A stretch of 51,869 nt of DNA from Paludibacter propionicigenes (GTDB taxonomy: Bacteria > Bacteroidota > Bacteroidia > Bacteroidales > JAIFNL01). Shown in pieces: positions 26,563 to 35,217 of the stretch. Positions within the stretch are counted from its first letter, which is position 1, and each line of letters opens with the position of its first letter. The position numbers were made by a program, and so were the translations under genes. The DNA is taken from NCBI GenBank assembly GCA_020721325.1, contig DYNA01000007.1, positions 1 to 51,869 of the forward strand, in the 5' to 3' direction. Under the pieces are notes generated by a model. The model made no database searches and was not told the origin of the DNA. It saw only the letters and a program-made list of their open reading frames with translations.

Positions 26563-27948
26563 TTAATCTTTTTTTATATTTTTAGTCAAACTATCTGCTA
26601 ATTGTTTGGCTTGTTTTACACGGTCAGCCATGCCAATTCCATCGCGCAAATTGCCTGCAATCCATAGACCTTTGTATTCATTTTGAATTTCATCTATTGC
26701 CGTAAATCGTTCTGCCGAAGAAATTTCATATTGTGGGATTGCATTAAAATATCTAAATATTTTTATAAAATCCGGTATATTTTCTGATTTTAGCGTTTCT
26801 TCTATTTCGCTAATAATCAAAACTTTTATCTCTTCATCAGATTTTAAGATTAAATCGGGATTATTTATTCCTCCCATAAAAACGGACAATAAAGCTCCAG
26901 TTTCGGGCGCGCGATTGGGAAAAATAGCCGAAGGAAACAAAATGCCCAACACATTTCTATTTTCGTGGCTGGGAATTAAACCTCCAAAAGCATTCAATTT
27001 CAAGCCTTTCCAATGAGTATAACCCAAAACAACTTGTATAACTCTGGCATAACGAGCATTTGTAATGTTTTTTAATTTTTGTTCGGATACAAAAGGAATA
27101 ATACTTGGCAAATTTGAGCCTGAAACGGTAATAATTACATTTTTCACTTCAAAAACAATTGATTTTCCTTCCAAATCTGTATAATTTAGAATAAAATAGG
27201 CTTCTTTTTTCTCAATTGCAATGTTTTTACAGTTCATTTTTATGTTTTCGTAACCTATTTCGTGGCTTAAAGCTAAAATTAATTGACTTAAACCGCCTTT
27301 AATAGAAAAAACTTCTCTCGAAACTCTTTTTTCTAAGTCCGATTTGGGTTCTTTTGCTTTTTTAATAGCACCTTTAATAAAACTTCCGTAGTTTTGCTCT
27401 AAATTATAAAGTTTTGGCATAGCAAATCGAGTAATCAACATTTCAGGATTTCCTGCATATATGCCTGAAATAAAAGGATTTACAGCATAATCTAAATAAC
27501 TTTTGCCCATTCTGCGTCTAACCATTTGTGCAATCGATTCGTCTTTATTTTTGCCTACTTTGCGGAAAGGTTCACCTAAGATACGAATTTTATCATACCA
27601 AGAAAATAAGGGTGTTGCGAGGGCAGAAATAAGTCCGGTAGGCAAATTATTCCATTTTCCTTTTTTCCAAATCCACCTATTTTTTGCTCCTGATTTTGGA
27701 ATTTCAATCTCTATAAGTGGCTTTAAATCATCGAATAAACTCACTAATTCGGGTGAGCCTATCACACCGGTATTGGGTCCGGCTTCATAAACAAAACCAT
27801 TTTCAATTATAGTTTCGATAACTCCACCCACTCGATTTTTTTTTTCAAAAATATGAACGTTTTTATTCGCTTTATTCAAATAATATCCAATTGTAAGTCC
27901 GGTAAGTCCGCCTCCAATTACGGCATATTCTATTTTGTTGGTTTTCAT
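26563..27948 (-). CDS. hemG: Protoporphyrinogen oxidase, FAD-dependent (HemY/PgoX type)
   Basis: The enzyme oxidises protoporphyrinogen IX to protoporphyrin IX. It opens with the FAD-binding dinucleotide fold (YAVIGGGLTGLTIGYYL, then VHIFEKKNRVGGVIET) and ends with the amine-oxidase-family FAD motif (GLWIAGNLRDGIGMADRVKQ). About 461 aa is normal for HemY-type enzymes. The name hemG follows common Bacteroidota annotation; the fold is not the E. coli flavodoxin-like HemG. The ATG at 27948 is used because it starts the FAD motif and lies 4 bases after the hemN stop; an upstream in-frame start overlaps hemN. Confidence 0.93.
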   Translation of the reverse strand: MKTNKIEYAVIGGGLTGLTIGYYLNKANKNVHIFEKKNRVGGVIETIIENGFVYEAGPNTGVIGSPELVSLFDDLKPLIEIEIPKSGAKNRWIWKKGKWNNLPTGLISALATPLFSWYDKIRILGEPFRKVGKNKDESIAQMVRRRMGKSYLDYAVNPFISGIYAGNPEMLITRFAMPKLYNLEQNYGSFIKGAIKKAKEPKSDLEKRVSREVFSIKGGLSQLILALSHEIGYENIKMNCKNIAIEKKEAYFILNYTDLEGKSIVFEVKNVIITVSGSNLPSIIPFVSEQKLKNITNARYARVIQVVLGYTHWKGLKLNAFGGLIPSHENRNVLGILFPSAIFPNRAPETGALLSVFMGGINNPDLILKSDEEIKVLIISEIEETLKSENIPDFIKIFRYFNAIPQYEISSAERFTAIDEIQNEYKGLWIAGNLRDGIGMADRVKQAKQLADSLTKNIKKD

Positions 27949-27952
27949 AATT

Positions 27953-29329
27953 TTAAACAGTTTTTGAGTATAATTGGGTTTGATTTTTATATTCGGGGTC
28001 AAAAAGTACGGCTATGTTTCTTATAAAAAGTTTTCCGGTATCTGTAATTCGGATTGTATCATTTTCATATTCTACCAAATTATCATTAATTAATTCGGTT
28101 AATTTATCTTCACTAAAACCAGTGATTTTTTTGTGCGTTTGCATTGAAATTTTATATTTATCAGCAAATTTATGTAAATTAAATTCGTTGTTACACATAA
28201 TTTCCGTTATGGTATTTTTTATTATAACTTGTTCTTTATTAATAATATATCCTTTTTCTACAGGCAAAACATTTTTGTTAATACAATGAATATATTCAGA
28301 AATGTCTTTAAAATTTTGGGAGTAACCATTTTCCAATTGACTAATTGCAGAAACACCAAAAGCGTAAACTTGTCCGGTAGTTCTTCGCGTGCAATATCCT
28401 TGGAAATTTCTATGTAAAAGGTTACTTTCTAAAGCTAAATGAAGTTCATCGTTTGGCAAAACGTAATGGTCTAAGCCAATGGCTTTATAACCGGCTTTTA
28501 GCAGTAAATCTCTGGAAATTAAGAACATTTGCATTTTTTCCATTGCAGTAGGTAATCCTTTTTTAACCAAAATCAATTGGTGTTTTTTTACCCATGGCAC
28601 ATGAGCATAAGAAAATGTAACTAATCTATCGGGCTTTAAATCAATGGCTTGCGTTATTGTTTGTGCAAAACTTTGTTCGTTTTGCAAAGGTAAACCATAA
28701 ATAAAATCCAGATTTATAGCTACGCCTTCAAATTGTCTAAAATAATCTATCAATTCCTTAATGGGAATGGCTGACGGACTGCGATTAACATTTTTAAGTA
28801 CTTCATTATCAAAGTCTTGAATGCCGAGACTAAACCGATTAAAACCAGTTTTTATCAGTCGCTCGATGTAGGGGAATGTAAGATGCGCCGGATTGCATTC
28901 GATAGCAATTTCCGGATTTTCGATGAGCGAAAATTGACTTTTTAACAAATCTACAATCTCCTCAATATAAGATACTTGAATGACATTCGGTGTGCCGCCG
29001 CCAAAATGAATTTGTGAAATTTTTCTTTTTCTATCAATCAAAGAAATTACTTTAACTATTTCATTTTTAAGTGCTTCGATATAATCTTTTACAATCTGCT
29101 CGCTTTTTAAAATACACGCATTGCAACCACAGTAATAGCAAATTTTTTTGCAAAAAGGAATATGGATATAAAAAGCAATCGAATTGTCTAACGCGCTATT
29201 AGAGAGCTTAATTAAATCCAAGTAATCGGTTTCGTTGAATTGATTTGTAAAATGATTTGCAGTCGGATAACTCGTATATCTGGGTATAGGAAGATTGTAT
29301 TTTTCTATTAATTTATTATCTATTTTCAT
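27953..29329 (-). CDS. hemN: Oxygen-independent coproporphyrinogen III oxidase (radical SAM)
   Basis: HemN decarboxylates two propionates of coproporphyrinogen III to give protoporphyrinogen IX without oxygen. Cluster cysteines C60, C64 and C67 (PFCKKICYYC) plus a nearby C69 match E. coli HemN spacing, and length (458 aa) is that of true HemN rather than the shorter HemW paralogues. Further family signals are HFGGGTPN and FSLGIQDFDNEVLKNVNR, and the C-terminal HemN domain is present. It overlaps the MFS gene by 14 bases and precedes hemG by 4. Pairing an anaerobic HemN with an FAD oxidase usually linked to oxygen is noteworthy but common in this phylum. Confidence 0.95.
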   Translation of the reverse strand: MKIDNKLIEKYNLPIPRYTSYPTANHFTNQFNETDYLDLIKLSNSALDNSIAFYIHIPFCKKICYYCGCNACILKSEQIVKDYIEALKNEIVKVISLIDRKRKISQIHFGGGTPNVIQVSYIEEIVDLLKSQFSLIENPEIAIECNPAHLTFPYIERLIKTGFNRFSLGIQDFDNEVLKNVNRSPSAIPIKELIDYFRQFEGVAINLDFIYGLPLQNEQSFAQTITQAIDLKPDRLVTFSYAHVPWVKKHQLILVKKGLPTAMEKMQMFLISRDLLLKAGYKAIGLDHYVLPNDELHLALESNLLHRNFQGYCTRRTTGQVYAFGVSAISQLENGYSQNFKDISEYIHCINKNVLPVEKGYIINKEQVIIKNTITEIMCNNEFNLHKFADKYKISMQTHKKITGFSEDKLTELINDNLVEYENDTIRITDTGKLFIRNIAVLFDPEYKNQTQLYSKTV

Positions 29330-30527
29330 TTTTTTTAAATTTTAGAGGAAAGTTATAATAAAGTATAACAATAGCCAGCAGACTCATTAATATTTGAAAG
29401 GAAAAAAGCCCGTTGTAACCAAATTTATCGCCCATTTTACCACTAAAAACGGCTATTATTAAACTACTTAAATGAGTAACAACTATTTGCAATGTAAAAT
29501 CCGTTCCTTCGCGTTGTGGACGAACTTTATCCATAGATGAAGTGTAAACAATAACTGAAGAAAACCCATAAGCTGCCCAAAGTAAGCAAATTGCCATGCT
29601 TATTTGCCAAAAATTGGGAACGAATGAGCTTAAATAGTAAAAATATACACCCACTGATAAATTTGCAAATGAAAAAATGTAAAAAGAAGTAATTCTACCA
29701 AGTTTTTTTATTAGAAATCCACCAAAAAATGCACTAAAAGCGGCGGTAGATGTGCCAATAATTCCAGACATAAAACCAATTTCTTTCACATTATACCCTA
29801 AATCGACCAAATAAGGTTTCAACATTGCCAAAATACCAATTATACCGGAATAATAAAAAACAAGCAATAATAAATGTTTTCTACATACTTTATCGTTGAA
29901 AAAAAGTAAGAGTTCTTTAAGCTTAACTGTTTGTTTTTCTGTAGATTGTGTTTTTTCAACGGGCTTGTAAAACCAAAGCGGAATGACAGCGAAAAGCACA
30001 AATGCAGCCAAAATAAAAAGCAAATTTTGCCAACCGTAATAGTGATAAATCAGCAACAACACACCGGTTCCGAGCAAACTTCCCATAAAACTACCTCCCG
30101 ATTGCATGCTATTTCCCAAACCCCGCTCGCTTTCTTTCAAAATGCGGATTGCAAAAATATCGGTGGCAATGTCTTGGGTAGCCGAAGCTATGAAAGCAAT
30201 GATAATGAGAACGATAATACTTATAAAATCGGTTTGTAAACTAAAAAAACCTATTCCGATAATGATAAAAGCATAAAATAGTTCAGAGAAAAAAATCCAG
30301 TGTTTTAATTGCTTAAAATTACTTGAATAATTATCTACTACCGGAGCCCATAAAAATTTAATTATCCATGGTAGTTTAACCAATTGCAGCAATCCGATGG
30401 ATTCCAAAGAATAATTCTCTTGTCGCATAATAACAGGTACAACGGTAGAAAAAAAACTCATTGGCACAGACTGTGCAATGTATAAACTAAACAGAACCGG
30501 AAATTTTGTCCAATTATTTTTTCCCAT
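29316..30527 (-). CDS. MFS transporter, AmpG-like
   Basis: The 403-aa protein has about 12 membrane helices and the AmpG-type start (FPVLFSLYIAQSVPMSFFSTVVPVIMR), with FLWAPVVDNY in the first cytoplasmic loop and TQDIATDIFAIRIL in helix 4-5. Family members import muropeptides or other large solutes. Its position between a TonB receptor and three haem-synthesis genes suggests it carries a tetrapyrrole or precursor across the inner membrane; that is inference from context. It overlaps hemN and follows the receptor gene by 3 bases. Confidence 0.85.
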   Translation of the reverse strand: MGKNNWTKFPVLFSLYIAQSVPMSFFSTVVPVIMRQENYSLESIGLLQLVKLPWIIKFLWAPVVDNYSSNFKQLKHWIFFSELFYAFIIIGIGFFSLQTDFISIIVLIIIAFIASATQDIATDIFAIRILKESERGLGNSMQSGGSFMGSLLGTGVLLLIYHYYGWQNLLFILAAFVLFAVIPLWFYKPVEKTQSTEKQTVKLKELLLFFNDKVCRKHLLLLVFYYSGIIGILAMLKPYLVDLGYNVKEIGFMSGIIGTSTAAFSAFFGGFLIKKLGRITSFYIFSFANLSVGVYFYYLSSFVPNFWQISMAICLLWAAYGFSSVIVYTSSMDKVRPQREGTDFTLQIVVTHLSSLIIAVFSGKMGDKFGYNGLFSFQILMSLLAIVILYYNFPLKFKKNENR

Positions 30528-30530
30528 TTC

Positions 30531-32615
30531 TTAAAATTTCACGGCAAAATTAGCACCAAATTGTAAAGGTTTATTCCTTTGAGTATAAATTTTGTTCAAA
30601 GCTTCAAACATAAACGCATTATAATCAGAGTTTAACAAATTTTTACCCCAAAAGTCGAGCTGAAAATTTTGTTTTAAAAATGAAATTTTTGCATTTAATA
30701 AAGAATAAGGTTCTTCTTTTAATTTATTATTCAAATCCCAATACAATTCGCCATTTCGATTATAAACGGCACTTATTTTTATTTTATCTATCCATTTCAG
30801 AGGTAGCTTTATTGTTTGTAAAGCCTGAAAAGCAAAGGTATAGCGAGGAATATAAGGTGTAAACTGATGATTATAATTTATAGTTTCATCTTTTACATAT
30901 TCCACAATTTTAGAATAAGTATATCCGTAAGCTATCATAATTTCAAAACCTTTTATCGCTTTGTTTTGCAAAGAAAATTCAAATCCTTTGTTTTCTGAAA
31001 CACCTGCATTATCAAGGTATGAGCCTCTACCGCTGGGTGCTGTTCTATAAATTTGTTGATTTTTTAATTGTGTATAGAAAATAGCAAAATCAGCAAAAAT
31101 TTTGTTATCAAGAAAAGAAGTTTTTCCGCCAAATTCATAATTGTAACTGGTTTCATTTTTAAATGTTAAATGTTCGGGGCGTTCAAAAGTAGTATTAAAA
31201 CCTCCGGCTTTATAACCCGTTGCATACGAAATGAATAGCGAAAACACTTCAAACTCATAGTTTAAAGCTATTTTGGGTAAAAAAATCTCATCTTTAGTGC
31301 TTGGATAGAGCGTATCAATAATTGGTAAAGCTATATTATTTTTTAACGATTCGTAACGGTAGTGCATTTCAGAAGTTTCATAATCGTACCTTAATCCAGC
31401 AGTTAATGAAAGTTTTTTGGTAATTTTAAAATTTGATTGATGGAAAAAAGCTAAACCTTTAACAACGGTATTGTATGATTTCAAATACCATAAAACTTGT
31501 GGATAATAATCGACCCCAACACCCGATTCTGAGGTTTGAACAAATGCAAATCCTCCGACAAGCCAATTGTAACGTTTATTATTTTTTGACCTTAAAATCA
31601 GTTCATTAGCAAACATTTTTTGTATTTGATTTTGTTCTACAAAATATTGTTTTACTTCTGTAAAATCTTGGTCAATTTTCTGAACATCGTCTATGTATTG
31701 AAAAGAAAAAGTATTTGAAAGTTCAAGTTTTTGATTGGAATACTTTGAATTTAAAGCATTTGACAGCATTAAGCGGTCATAAGAACTATATTGGTTGTAA
31801 TTAACAGGCGAAGCAATTTTTAGAGTTGAATCGTAAATTGAATATGGATAACCTCCTTGTTGGCTTTTTTCGAAAGAAAAAATATTTTCAAAATAAAATT
31901 TATCGGTAATTTTATATGCCAAACGATTTCTAAATCCATACGAATTTAGCTTATCAACTTTATTATTTGTATATAAATTGGTATAGAACCCGTCTGAATG
32001 TTGATAATTTGCCGAAATTGAAATGCCTAATTTATTGGAAATCAAACTGTAATGGCTTGCATGGAACTTATAATTTCCATAATTAGCGGCTGTTAAATTA
32101 ATATTTGTACCTTGATAATTTAAAGGCGAACGAGTGATAACATTAATAATTCCTCCCATACTGTTGCGCCCAAAAAGTGTTCCTTGCGGACCTCTCAAAA
32201 TCTCAATTCTTTCTATATCGAAAAAGTCAAATTCAAAAGCCGATTTTTCAAAATATGGAACAAAATCGACATACAAACCTACTGAAGGCGAATTGATTCT
32301 TGAGCCAATCCCGCGAATATAAACGGGCGAAGTCAGTTTTGAGCCATAATCGGGCATTACAAAATTGGGCGATAAAGCACTGAGTTGATTCAATGAGCTG
32401 GCTTGTGTTTGTTCAATTAATTTTATCGGCATAACTGTAACAGATACAGGAAGTTCGCGCAATTTACTTTCATTTTTCGAAGCATTGATAATAATTTCGT
32501 TTAGCTCTATTTTTTTTAAAAGCGAAGTATCTTCTTGTACAATATAACTTGCTTGTGCTGAAATAATTAAATTAAATAAAGAAAAAAATAATATTAAAAT
32601 ATATTGAATTTTCAT
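30531..32615 (-). CDS. TonB-dependent outer-membrane receptor (candidate tetrapyrrole importer)
   Basis: The 694-aa protein has a signal peptide (1-20, ending ISAQA) and a short lead with no STN signalling or carboxypeptidase-regulatory domain. The plug (about 35-170) has the conserved PVYIRGIGSRINSPSVG and RIEILRGPQGTLFGRNSMGG motifs, and a 22-strand-type barrel ends in Phe. It resembles siderophore/haem-type receptors more than SusC. As first gene of the hem operon, it likely imports haem or a porphyrin precursor. No FRAP/NPNL haem motif was noticed, so substrate is unproven. Confidence 0.9.
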   Translation of the reverse strand: MKIQYILILFFSLFNLIISAQASYIVQEDTSLLKKIELNEIIINASKNESKLRELPVSVTVMPIKLIEQTQASSLNQLSALSPNFVMPDYGSKLTSPVYIRGIGSRINSPSVGLYVDFVPYFEKSAFEFDFFDIERIEILRGPQGTLFGRNSMGGIINVITRSPLNYQGTNINLTAANYGNYKFHASHYSLISNKLGISISANYQHSDGFYTNLYTNNKVDKLNSYGFRNRLAYKITDKFYFENIFSFEKSQQGGYPYSIYDSTLKIASPVNYNQYSSYDRLMLSNALNSKYSNQKLELSNTFSFQYIDDVQKIDQDFTEVKQYFVEQNQIQKMFANELILRSKNNKRYNWLVGGFAFVQTSESGVGVDYYPQVLWYLKSYNTVVKGLAFFHQSNFKITKKLSLTAGLRYDYETSEMHYRYESLKNNIALPIIDTLYPSTKDEIFLPKIALNYEFEVFSLFISYATGYKAGGFNTTFERPEHLTFKNETSYNYEFGGKTSFLDNKIFADFAIFYTQLKNQQIYRTAPSGRGSYLDNAGVSENKGFEFSLQNKAIKGFEIMIAYGYTYSKIVEYVKDETINYNHQFTPYIPRYTFAFQALQTIKLPLKWIDKIKISAVYNRNGELYWDLNNKLKEEPYSLLNAKISFLKQNFQLDFWGKNLLNSDYNAFMFEALNKIYTQRNKPLQFGANFAVKF

Positions 32616-33046
32616 AAAATATTATGTTTTTGATTGTTTTTTTGAGTTTTAATCTAAAAATAAACCCTATTTTTTTTCAAATAAATTACTAATTATTTAT
32701 AATTTTTAAAATAAGGTTATGTAATTTATTTATACCTTTTTATGTTTTTTTTGAATTTTTTTTGTTAAAAAAGAACATCTTAAAACTTTAAACGAGCATG
32801 TATGTTATCCAGGAATTGCCTAAATATTTAAAGTTTTTTCTTAATTGAGCTAAAAATCCGAAAGATATTGTATCTATTTGTTAATAAACGGATTTATTGC
32901 GATAAATTCACATTTAACAAACATGATACACGAATATCCGTTTGCTAAAGGCATATTTTCGGATTTAAACATATTAAAAAAAAACAAATTACTTTAAAAA
33001 AGCAACTTCAAATTTTTTTAAATTCAACCGAAAAAGACAAATTTTT
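32616..33046. other. Intergenic region with repeat R1 copy 2
   Basis: AT-rich leader of the hem operon. It contains repeat R1 at 32854-32899 and, near 32940, a TATCCGTTTGCTAAAGG segment partly complementary to it. No gene or clear promoter box was found. Confidence 0.5.
32854..32899 (+). repeat. Dispersed repeat family R1, copy 2
   Basis: Matches 10890-10936 at most positions (AAAAATC, ATTGTATC, ATTTGTTAATAAAC, TTG). Confidence 0.65.
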
Positions 33047-33379
33047 TTAATGAAAACGGAAAAAAGGAGGAGGATTGGGAAAAACCGAAAAACAACAGTG
33101 CTTGGTAATTTTAAAATCATATACATCTCTAAACCAATGGTTTTCGTAGTTTATGAAATATTCTTTTAAAACATTTTTTTGCAATTGAATTGCCGAAACT
33201 TGATGATTTACATCAATAGTTGTAAGTGTAATATTCCGATTTTCAGTAGATTGAACAACCTCAATACGCTCTCTCGCTTGCTCAATATTTTTAGACGAAA
33301 AATACAGCAGCGAAAAAGAATATATAAGCCCTAAAAGTAAATAAGGCATGTGAGTCGCAAAAAAGCCGAAATAAAACAT
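33047..33379 (-). CDS. Hypothetical small membrane-anchored protein
   Basis: The 110-aa product has one membrane helix near the N-terminus (about 10-28: MPYLLLGLIYSFSLLYFSS) followed by a soluble region with a polar Glu/Arg/Gln-rich stretch, then a His/Cys/Pro/Phe-rich end (KHCCFSVFPNPPPFFRFH). I do not recognise a family. Codon usage looks protein-like rather than repeat-derived. It is a single gene on the minus strand between the Crp-family and hem operons. Confidence 0.5.
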   Translation of the reverse strand: MFYFGFFATHMPYLLLGLIYSFSLLYFSSKNIEQARERIEVVQSTENRNITLTTIDVNHQVSAIQLQKNVLKEYFINYENHWFRDVYDFKITKHCCFSVFPNPPPFFRFH

Positions 33380-33630
33380 TAATAAATTTTTATTGCAAAA
33401 GTAGAAAACAAACTTTGAAAAGCAAATTTATTTTAAAAACTTTTTTTAATTTGTCATTATTTTTTTTGATAAGTAATTGAAATATAATTATTTACAAAAC
33501 AAACAAGGAAGTTACATAAATTTTTGTAAATCATTCGTTTTCAAATTCAAATGCGAACAATTTTTAAGTGCAAACTTAATATAAATTTTTGAAATTTACA
33601 TCATTAAATAGTTCTATTGCAATTATTTAT

Positions 33631-34005
33631 TTAAAAAAAGTCATTTAATACTTTTTCTATTCGTTCAAGCGTATAGGGTTTCGACAAAATTGTAGAAAAT
33701 CCACTTTCGGTAAAATTTTTATCGAAATCATTGAGATTGTGAGCAGTAATAGCAATAATAGGAATATCAGAAATTGGCTTAGGCATTTTAGAGCGAATGT
33801 AACGAGCGGTTTCAAAACCGTTCATAACAGGCATTTCTATGTCTAAAAACACTATATCAAATTTTTTAATTTGCATTAAATCAACAGCTTCTTTCCCATT
33901 TGAAGCTTCGCTATACTGCGCACCCAAATTTTCAATAATTTCTACTAAAAGCATTCGATTGATGAAAATATCATCAACTATAAGAATATCAAGATTTTGA
34001 AACAT
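33631..34005 (-). CDS. Single-domain response regulator
   Basis: The 124-aa receiver has acidic pair D11-D12, phospho-acceptor D55 (VFLDIEMPVMNG), and a C-terminal LSKPYTLE with the conserved Lys. No output domain is present. This form (INRMLLVEIIENLGAQYSEASNG) resembles receivers found on hybrid kinases rather than CheY. It begins 12 bases after the Crp-family gene, so the two are co-transcribed. No kinase is adjacent. Confidence 0.9.
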   Translation of the reverse strand: MFQNLDILIVDDIFINRMLLVEIIENLGAQYSEASNGKEAVDLMQIKKFDIVFLDIEMPVMNGFETARYIRSKMPKPISDIPIIAITAHNLNDFDKNFTESGFSTILSKPYTLERIEKVLNDFF

Positions 34006-34017
34006 ATAATTTTTACA

Positions 34018-34692
34018 TTAACCTATTTTAAAAAGTCGCTCCATCATTTCCCTATCGTTAATTTCTATTTCTTTTCCATTTACATCAATGATTTTATCGC
34101 TTTTAAATTCATTGATTAATTTCATCGTGCTATCGAGCGAAATAGCCGAAAGTTCGGAAAGTTCTTTTCGCGAAATAATTTGAAAAATATTTTTATCTTT
34201 AAATTTATCGGAATTCAGATACAATAAACTCCCGGCAAAACGTCCGTGTATCTGTTTATTTCCTACAATATTTATTTTTTCGTAAAGAAATTGATTTTGA
34301 AACTGCTGTTGAGTATAACAAAATTTAAGAAATAAACGATTGGTTTCTAAAACTTCATATACAACACTTGTTTCTATATAGCTTGTTTCCACATTGTTAA
34401 GGGCTATGGCAGAATACACGGTTTTGCTTTCGGAAAAAAGCGAGGGTAAGCCCAAAATTTCATTTTCGCTGACTATGTCGAGTATTAAACTTCGCTCTTT
34501 GTAACCTTCTAAAACCAATTTTACTAAACCCGAATGGATAAAAAAAAGTTGCAAGGCAAGCACACCTTGTTTAAGCATACTTTCGCCTTTTTTATATTCT
34601 ATATAATGCAAATTATCAATAAATAGTTTGCGCTCATCGTTTGAAAAATTGCAAACTTTCATTATATTTTCAATAAACTGAGGTACAGCCAT
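34018..34692 (-). CDS. Crp/Fnr-family transcriptional regulator
   Basis: The 224-aa protein has an N-terminal cyclic-nucleotide-binding-like beta roll (about 15-130: YKKGESMLKQGVLALQLFFIHSGLVKLVL) and a C-terminal winged helix (about 150-220) with an ISRKELSELSAISLDSTMKL recognition region. There is no Fnr-type N-terminal cysteine set, and the cAMP-binding signature is not clear, so the ligand is unknown. First gene of a two-gene unit with the response regulator. Confidence 0.88.
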   Translation of the reverse strand: MAVPQFIENIMKVCNFSNDERKLFIDNLHYIEYKKGESMLKQGVLALQLFFIHSGLVKLVLEGYKERSLILDIVSENEILGLPSLFSESKTVYSAIALNNVETSYIETSVVYEVLETNRLFLKFCYTQQQFQNQFLYEKINIVGNKQIHGRFAGSLLYLNSDKFKDKNIFQIISRKELSELSAISLDSTMKLINEFKSDKIIDVNGKEIEINDREMMERLFKIG

Positions 34693-35217
34693 TTATCCAA
34701 TTTTATATTAAAATGATAAAATATAAGTATTTAGTTATCAATGCTGTTAATTTTTTTTTTAGTTTGAGTAATTTCTTAAACCAAAAATACAAAAAAAGCC
34801 ATATTTTGATTTTTTTTCTATTTTAACAGCACAGAATCATTTGTTTTTTTTTGAATGTGTCAATTTTAATTTAAAAAAAAATAATAATACGTTTAACGAT
34901 ATTTATATAATTTATTAAATAACAACATATTATGATTAAAAGATTAATTAAATTCGAGAATACATATTAAAAAGAAAACATTTTGTCAAAGATATACATT
35001 TTTTTTATATAATTAATAAAAACAAAAAATATTTTTTTTATAAAAATACAATTATTTTTTTATAAAAATACAATTATTTTTTTATAAAAATACAATTATT
35101 TTTTTATAAAAATAAGTTTAAAAAAAAGCTAAATTATATATCATTTTTTTTTTTGATTTATAAAAAAATATATGTAACTTGCGCCAAAGAAAAATATAAA
35201 TTTTATAAAAGAAGATT
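34693..35217. other. Extremely AT-rich region upstream of the chemotaxis cluster
   Basis: It contains the 22-bp tandem repeat (35041-35117) and many A- and T-tracts. A weak TAACTTGC box at about 35175 could be the -7 element of the MCP gene. No gene seen. Confidence 0.55.
35041..35117. repeat. 22-bp tandem repeat of phased A/T tracts
   Basis: The unit TAAAAATACAATTATTTTTT(TA) starts at 35041, 35063, 35085 and (partial) 35107, exactly 22 bases apart. Each unit has an A5 and a T7 tract about half a unit apart, so tracts recur every 11 bp, close to one helical turn. This predicts intrinsically bent DNA about 100-180 bases upstream of the MCP start. Confidence 0.85.
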
